Part shown: positions 5,843 through 9,187 of the stretch, one piece after another
How the letters are laid out: each line of letters starts with the position of its first letter
Position numbering within the stretch: position 1 is the first letter of the stretch
DNA from: Candidatus Heimdallarchaeota archaeon
GTDB taxonomy: Archaea; Asgardarchaeota; Heimdallarchaeia; Heimdallarchaeales; Kariarchaeaceae
DNA: 9,187 nt
Assembly (NCBI GenBank): GCA_015522385.1
Contig: WAMJ01000048.1
Location: 1 to 9,187 of the forward strand
Direction of reading: 5' to 3'
The notes under the pieces: model-generated
Told to the model about the DNA's origin: nothing
Databases searched by the model: none
Seen by the model: the letters and a program-made list of their open reading frames with translations, nothing else
Made by a program: the position numbers and the translations under genes

Positions 5843-6025
5843 TTGGCAGGACCAACAAGCTACCAGAACGAGAGGTACAACCCCCCATGTCGACAGTTCG
5901 TCGTCCTTGGTAGGAGAAGAGTCAAGAAGTCGACACTGCCCTTCGTGTCAGAACGGGATCAACCACCAAAGATTGAGGAGCTCTACGACGCACTCTGCAC
6001 GGGCAGCCCGGTGACTATATCATGA
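5843..6025 (+). CDS. Doubtful 60-residue ORF convergent with the zinc-ribbon gene
   Basis: This frame starts at TTG 5843 after an in-frame TGA at 5828 and ends at TGA 6025. The second half (TLPFVSERDQPPKIEELYDA, then LCTGSPVTIS) has a protein-like composition and GC-rich codons similar to the neighbours. There is no ATG, no clear promoter and no family I recognise. It may be the C-terminal remnant of a lost gene or chance. Its last six bases, TCATGA, are a palindrome that also encodes the final Ser-stop of the zinc-ribbon gene on the other strand. Confidence 0.22.
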   Translation: MAGPTSYQNERYNPPCRQFVVLGRRRVKKSTLPFVSERDQPPKIEELYDALCTGSPVTIS

Positions 6026-6469
6026 CATCAGATCCCGGATCAGCACCGACACCTGCGTGAGGTAGTCCACGAGGTAAGGATTCGACGAGACCGAGCCCAC
6101 CGAGCTCACGTCACCACCCTGCAGGAGCAGCAGCAGGTAGTGCAGGTGCGACAGCTCCATCCCCAGCGGGTCAATCGCTCGGAACAACTCGCGGTCAGAA
6201 CGGAGAACACCAAGCAGGGCATCAGCACCCTCCACCACACCGTCCAGACCCCCGACCCTCTGCAGGAAACGACGCTCAAGCTCGTCATCAGGCAGGTAAA
6301 GCTCACCTTCACCACCCTCACACAACTGGGTCTCGCTGTACTCACGACTGCAGCGGTGGCACACGTAATACAGCCCTCGCAATGTGACGACACGCACGGG
6401 ACCGTCAGCCCTCAGATCTTTCCGCTCGATCCGCTCCATGGATCCACCGCAGCTTGGACACCTACTCAT
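6020..6469 (-). CDS. Zinc-ribbon protein of unknown function
   Basis: A 149-residue protein. The N-terminus has two CxxC pairs, C4/C7 in MSRCPSCGG and C37/C40 in YYVCHRCSREYSE, a four-cysteine zinc ribbon with a 29-residue loop containing basic and beta-prone residues. An extra Cys50 lies just after. Residues 60-149 look helical, with hydrophobic stretches such as LSHLHYLLLLL (106-116) and VDYLTQVSVLIRDL near the end, and may form a dimer or partner-binding domain. Proteins of this layout may bind nucleic acid or act as small regulators, but I do not recognise the family, and no partner gene sits beside it. A TATA-like box lies about 28 nt upstream of ATG 6469, so the mRNA is likely leaderless. 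It ends TCA TGA in a palindrome shared with the convergent ORF. Confidence 0.75.
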   Translation of the reverse strand: MSRCPSCGGSMERIERKDLRADGPVRVVTLRGLYYVCHRCSREYSETQLCEGGEGELYLPDDELERRFLQRVGGLDGVVEGADALLGVLRSDRELFRAIDPLGMELSHLHYLLLLLQGGDVSSVGSVSSNPYLVDYLTQVSVLIRDLMS

Positions 6470-6493
6470 CTAACACCACCATCACACATGAAG

Positions 6494-6500
6494 ATAAAAA
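6494..6500 (-). promoter_or_regulatory. TATA-like box of the zinc-ribbon gene
   Basis: The minus strand reads GTTTTTATCTT around this position, about 28 nt upstream of ATG 6469. The spacing fits a leaderless or nearly leaderless transcript. Confidence 0.45.
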
Positions 6501-6501
6501 C

Positions 6502-6876
6502 TCTGATCTCAGGAGATGACCACATCACCACCTGAACGCACACACCTTCGGCCTCATCCTAAACTCACAACAAGAAACTCTCTTAGAGAGACTCCTCCAA
6601 GAGAAACACACCGCATGAAAACTACCTAAGAGAGAATTATCTACCAAAACACATAACCACTGCACCATACAGATAAACTACCTATCGACATACCAGAGCC
6701 ACTATATCAGGAAATATCTTTGGATCAAATACCAGATAGCTTGACACCTTGGATTACTTCACCATGACGTGAGGTAAAGCAGACTGATTACCAGACATAG
6801 ATAATCAACAAGTATAGACTGATGACAGATAATATCACAAATTCGACTACAAGATCACACAATAGATTGACCGTAT
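6502..6876. other. A/C-rich spacer with short repeats between zinc-ribbon gene and actin
   Basis: No gene is visible in any frame. The plus strand is strikingly rich in A and C. It carries a 13-base palindrome, CTCTCTTAGAGAG (6578-6590). Its left arm CTCTCTTAG is also complementary to CTAAGAGAG at 6626-6634, so two alternative hairpins can form. The 7-mer TACCAGA occurs three times (6691, 6730, 6789), always on the plus strand. It could hold an untranslated RNA or regulatory sites, but nothing here proves either. Confidence 0.4.
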
Positions 6877-6921
6877 AAAAAACGTGATTAAAGAAAATTA
6901 GGCGATAAATGTGCTTAAAAA
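6877..6921 (-). terminator. T-rich termination region of actin
   Basis: Downstream of the actin stop (6937) the minus strand has GATTTTTAAG, with the T5 run at 6921-6917, then TTTTCTTT (about 6898-6891) and a run of six T (6882-6877). Archaeal RNA polymerase terminates on such T-rich tracts without needing a hairpin. The exact 3' end cannot be assigned. Confidence 0.5.
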
Positions 6922-6936
6922 TCTATTTAGGAAACT

Positions 6937-8073
6937 CTATATGCATCTGTAGACCGACTTGGGGCCAGCATCATTGTACTCCTTTCTTGTTACCCACATC
7001 TTGCTGAAGGTCTTGAGTGATGCGAGGATTGAACCGCCGATCCAGACTGAGTACCTTCTCTCTGGTGGTGCGACGATCTTGATCTCGACGCCCGGAGGTA
7101 CCATTGCAGTGAGTTCCTTGTGGAGTCTCTCCTTGAGTCCGGGGAACATTGTTGATCCTCCTGAGAGTACGATGTTGCTGTAGAGGTGAGGTCTGATGTC
7201 GACGTCACAGTCGCTGATTGCCGAGGCGATCAGTTCGTGGATTGAGTTGTCCTCTGATCCCATTGCTCCTGGGTTGAAGAACAGTTCTGGTGCCATGAAC
7301 CTCTCCTGTCCTACAGTTATGGTGTCACCGTCAGGCATGACGTAGCTCTTCTCCATTCCTGAGACCTTGTCTGCGAGCTGTAGTTCCTTCTGTGGGTCGA
7401 GTGCGACGTAGCACAGTCTCTCCTTGATGTCCCTGACGATTTCCCTCTCTGCTGAGGATGTCAGTGAGTATCCTCTCTGCCTGAGGAGTCTTCTGAGGTA
7501 GTCAGTGATATCACGTCCACCGATGTCGATCCTTGAGATTGCGTGTGTGATTGCGAATCCCTCGTATACGGGTACGACGTGAGTCACACCGTCACCTGAG
7601 TCGACGACGATACCGGTTGTTCTTCCTGAAGCGTATAGTGAGAGCACTGCCTGCATTGAGATGTAGATAGCGGGTACGTTGAATGTCTCGAACATCAGTT
7701 CAGCCATCTTCTCCCTGTTTGTCCTTGCGTTGAGTGGAGGCTCTGTGAGGAGTACTGGGTGCTCTGCTGGGTTGACCCTGAGGTCGTTGAAGAATGTGAA
7801 GCTCCAGATCTTCTCCATAGCTGTCCAGTCATCTACTGACCCGTGCTCGATTGGGTATGTGAGTTTGAGCACACCTCTGAGGTTTAGTGCCTCGTCACCG
7901 ATGTAGTACTCTCGCACATAGTGGTCTACGTCAGTCATGATAGACTGGTACTTGGGGTATCCGATCAGCGTGGGGAATACGGATCTTGGTTGATCCTCTC
8001 CAGCAAATCCGTTCTTTGACAGTCCTGTCCCGTTGTCGATGACAAGGGGTCTTCCTGTTACTTCTTCGCTCAT
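6937..8073 (-). CDS. Asgard archaeal actin (lokiactin-like)
   Basis: A 378-residue actin, the same length class as eukaryotic actin (375), without large insertions. It binds and hydrolyses ATP and should polymerise into cytoskeletal filaments. Visible hallmarks: phosphate loop 1 DNGTG (13-17); [10 protein letters not shown] (21-30); a D-loop-like region around 38-52 followed by YIGDEA (57-62); Q141 in [17 protein letters not shown], matching the catalytic Gln137 of muscle actin; phosphate loop 2 DSGDG (158-162), matching Asp154; DIGGRDIT (183-190); adenosine-loop [13 protein letters not shown] (300-312); and the C-terminal [17 protein letters not shown] and a final VYRCI. The many actin-defining residues separate it from MreB, ParM and crenactin. 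Relative to muscle actin the C-terminus is shorter and ends Cys-Ile. It starts at ATG 8073 behind a long leader with AGGAG. No profilin or gelsolin gene is in the window. Confidence 0.97.
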   Translation of the reverse strand: MSEEVTGRPLVIDNGTGLSKNGFAGEDQPRSVFPTLIGYPKYQSIMTDVDHYVREYYIGDEALNLRGVLKLTYPIEHGSVDDWTAMEKIWSFTFFNDLRVNPAEHPVLLTEPPLNARTNREKMAELMFETFNVPAIYISMQAVLSLYASGRTTGIVVDSGDGVTHVVPVYEGFAITHAISRIDIGGRDITDYLRRLLRQRGYSLTSSAEREIVRDIKERLCYVALDPQKELQLADKVSGMEKSYVMPDGDTITVGQERFMAPELFFNPGAMGSEDNSIHELIASAISDCDVDIRPHLYSNIVLSGGSTMFPGLKERLHKELTAMVPPGVEIKIVAPPERRYSVWIGGSILASLKTFSKMWVTRKEYNDAGPKSVYRCI

Positions 8074-8190
8074 GTTTTTGTTTCTCTCCTAATGTTGGGG
8101 GATTGGGAGATCCTCCGTTCGGATCAGATGATCCTGGGGTTCCCAACGTTCCCGACTTCCTTCCCCGGGGGGTCGGTGAAGTCCGGTACG
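8074..8190 (-). promoter_or_regulatory. Long, GC-rich, foldable 5' leader of actin
   Basis: The TATA box at 8212-8219 predicts transcription start near 8190, leaving a leader of about 117 nt, whereas neighbouring genes look leaderless. It contains GACTTC/GAAGTC arms (8154-8159 and 8178-8183) enclosing a CCCCGGGG core (8163-8170), a perfect 14-base inverted repeat GGATCAGATGATCC (8121-8134), and GGGAAC repeated on the minus strand. A Shine-Dalgarno-like AGGAG (8090-8086) sits 12 nt before the ATG, so internal ribosome recruitment replaces leaderless initiation. It may be a regulatory or stability element. Folding is judged by eye. Confidence 0.5.
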
Positions 8191-8211
8191 AATTAAGTAT
8201 GATATTCGGAC

Positions 8212-8219
8212 AATAAAAA
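8212..8219 (-). promoter_or_regulatory. TATA box of actin
   Basis: The minus strand reads CTTTTTATTG around this position. It is the best TATA match upstream of actin, and it stands about 143 nt from the start codon rather than the usual 25. A weaker AT-rich stretch at about 8195-8206 is an alternative, but would still leave a leader of roughly 100 nt. Confidence 0.5.
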
Positions 8220-8275
8220 GTTTGGCTCGCGTGATCGTAAATATGGATATGACCACTGACGAGGCGAATATTTCA

Positions 8276-8307
8276 AAAACATATTACAGATGTTCTAAAT
8301 ATGTTTT
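8276..8307. repeat. 10-bp inverted repeat upstream of actin
   Basis: AAAACATATT (8276-8285) and AATATGTTTT (8298-8307) are perfect complements separated by 12 nt. Centred about 75 nt upstream of the actin TATA box, it has the form of a two-half-site operator for a dimeric regulator. AT-rich sequence makes chance repeats more likely, but 10 perfect base pairs is noticeable. Confidence 0.5.
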
Positions 8308-8415
8308 CACACGACAATCACTCGTACATATGGTATTAACAAAATACTTTTTTCGGCCCGTATGTATTTTATCGTACATCGGGAATCAGTTATCTACATG
8401 ACCTCAAAGCCAATT

Positions 8416-8432
8416 TTCTCATATTATGAGAA
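8416..8432. repeat. 17-bp near-perfect palindrome
   Basis: TTCTCATA and TATGAGAA flank a single T, giving two perfect 8-base arms. The compact symmetric form resembles a protein-binding operator more than an RNA hairpin. It lies about 200 nt upstream of the actin TATA box. Confidence 0.5.
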
Positions 8433-8461
8433 CGCGTTTGTTAATATGGTAGGACAATTTC

Positions 8462-8499
8462 ACTAGAATACTGCAGATTTCGAAGAAATCGCCTCTAGT
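8462..8499. repeat. Nested inverted repeat, possible structured RNA or terminator
   Basis: Inner arms GATTTC (8476-8481) and GAAATC (8485-8490) enclose a GAA loop. Outer arms ACTAGA (8462-8467) and TCTAGT (8494-8499) are also perfect complements, with short unpaired stretches between. The element could fold as a two-part hairpin. It might end the HNH transcript or be an operator. Confidence 0.45.
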
Positions 8500-8807
8500 C
8501 GTGATTCCTATACTTTATATTTTGCTAATTAATTACTGGATTCACGAATAATTCAACGTGGACAGTAATTGATGGTATAAAACACCTAATCGAATAGAAT
8601 AAATGGGAATGATATGGGGGTAATCCAACTGGATAAGCACACTGTTATGCGAGCAAAAATAAGCGGAAAATATCCCAGATATAATTATAGCAGGGGTCAT
8701 AGGGTTCCGATTCTCGGAAGGGGAGTTTTACATGGGGTCGCTCCAGTGAATGCATGCGAATATCTAGGAGTCCTCACGGTTACCCATTCCGGGGATCGCA
8801 GATCGGG

Positions 8808-9187
8808 TCACCGGTACGTCCACCCTCCCCTGAATCCCAGACGACGGGCGATGCGGTACTGCGGGAGGATGGTCAGCTCTATGCGCGCACCGAACCTCTT
8901 CTCACTCATCCGCAGGAGCTCGCTGGTGGACACAGTCCTCGTCAGCTGCATGTGGTCGTCGAGGAGTTCATCTCTGCTGTCCGCGACGACTCTCACGGCC
9001 TCGTAGTGGGTGTTGACGAGTCTCGGGAGGTAGGTTCCTAGGTCGGGGAGGTTGTCGCTCTTCGAGGAGTTGACGTCCCTAGGTGTGGGGATGGTGTTCC
9101 AGACGAGGTCGTGGGCGACGAAGCTCCATGGGAGGAAGTGGTCGATGGAGAGTGTTTCCTCCCTGATCTCCCTTCCTGAGTAGATGC
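8808..9187 (-). CDS. HNH endonuclease-like protein, C-terminal part (5' end outside window)
   Basis: The frame enters open from the right edge and ends at TGA 8810-8808, giving the last 126 residues. It reads YSGREIREETLSIDHFLPWS just inside the edge, followed by FVAHDLVWNTIPTPRDVNSS and KSDNLPDLGTYLP. This is the HNH pattern: a D-H pair (His codon 9140-9138), Asn in WNTIP (9098-9096) and Asn in VNSSKSD (9071-9069), with the usual basic residues. The His would activate water and the site holds a metal ion for DNA cleavage. The same IDHFLPWSF...WN...VNSSKSD signature is found in stand-alone HNH proteins thought to be nucleases of restriction or defence type. After the HNH core comes a helical tail with RRLGFRGGWTYR at the end. 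A GTG at 8996 is an internal codon, not the start. Its N-terminal domain, which would identify the subfamily, is not in the window. Confidence 0.82.
   Translation of the reverse strand, partial: IYSGREIREETLSIDHFLPWSFVAHDLVWNTIPTPRDVNSSKSDNLPDLGTYLPRLVNTHYEAVRVVADSRDELLDDHMQLTRTVSTSELLRMSEKRFGARIELTILPQYRIARRLGFRGGWTYR

Larger units (their letters stand above)
8221..8807. other. Spacer between HNH gene and actin promoter
   Basis: About 590 bases with no supported gene. The actin-proximal 400 bases are AT-rich and contain three perfect inverted repeats, listed separately. The last 200 bases are more GC-rich. On the minus strand they stay open for 36 codons after the HNH stop, which may be a lost C-terminal extension or chance. 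A plus-strand frame starting at 8614 runs antisense into the HNH gene and looks like a shadow. Confidence 0.4.

Noticed and set aside
8680..8760. tRNA-like stretch around GGGTTCCGATTCTCGG
   Set aside because: It lacks a proper T-loop consensus, an acceptor stem and an anticodon arm at the right spacing. No tRNA or rRNA was found in the window.
8697..8807. 36 codons open in frame after the HNH stop
   Set aside because: The extension is short and rich in Pro, Thr and Arg, with no known motif, and the TGA is a normal end for this family. Chance is the simplest reading.
8614..9006. 130-codon plus-strand frame at the right end
   Set aside because: The second half is antisense to the HNH coding region and the first half lies in noncoding sequence. 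Composition does not look like a protein.
1..9187. CRISPR array, transposase or integrase
   Set aside because: I looked for regularly spaced direct repeats and for recombinase motifs in all frames and saw none. The dispersed repeats are explained by decayed gene copies.

Overview
The window looks like a piece of an Asgard archaeal genome. The main reason is a full-length, intron-free actin (6937-8073, minus) that can be lined up with eukaryotic actin over its whole length. Most other genes have a TATA-like box about 25 nt upstream of the start codon, which is the layout of leaderless archaeal transcripts. I cannot assign the Asgard class from the sequence alone.

All convincing intact genes lie on the minus strand. 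From the right: the C-terminal part of an HNH endonuclease-like protein (8808 to the edge); about 590 bp of AT-rich spacer with three perfect inverted repeats; the actin gene with an unusually long, GC-rich, foldable 5' leader; about 470 bp of A/C-rich spacer; a small zinc-ribbon protein (6020-6469) with a doubtful convergent small ORF; a classical short-chain dehydrogenase/reductase (4570-5421); an AT-rich toxin-antitoxin island (about 1560-3900); and a metal-dependent phosphodiesterase of the alkaline phosphatase superfamily (76-1344). A doubtful AT-rich ORF start lies at the left edge.

The island holds two complete antitoxin-PIN toxin pairs: VapB-like/VapC-like (2801-2094) and AbrB-type/PIN (3892-3149). 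It also holds relics: a frameshifted VapB-like gene on the plus strand (1563-1818), a decayed antisense copy of the AbrB-PIN junction (1849-1899), and a deleted, mutated copy of the dehydrogenase locus (2997-3122). By eye the island is far more AT-rich than the genes around it. It looks like a spot where toxin-antitoxin modules arrive, duplicate and decay.

The most unusual point is the antitoxin-toxin junction. In both intact pairs and in both relics the toxin frame is the same as the antitoxin frame, with only a stop codon and 0-2 further codons between them, and without an ATG at the homologous start. The AbrB-linked toxin has no ATG, GTG or TTG before its first catalytic Asp. It must start at CTG or ATT, be made by stop-codon readthrough, or be disabled. 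The genes do not otherwise form an obvious pathway, and nothing in the sequence ties actin functionally to its neighbours.
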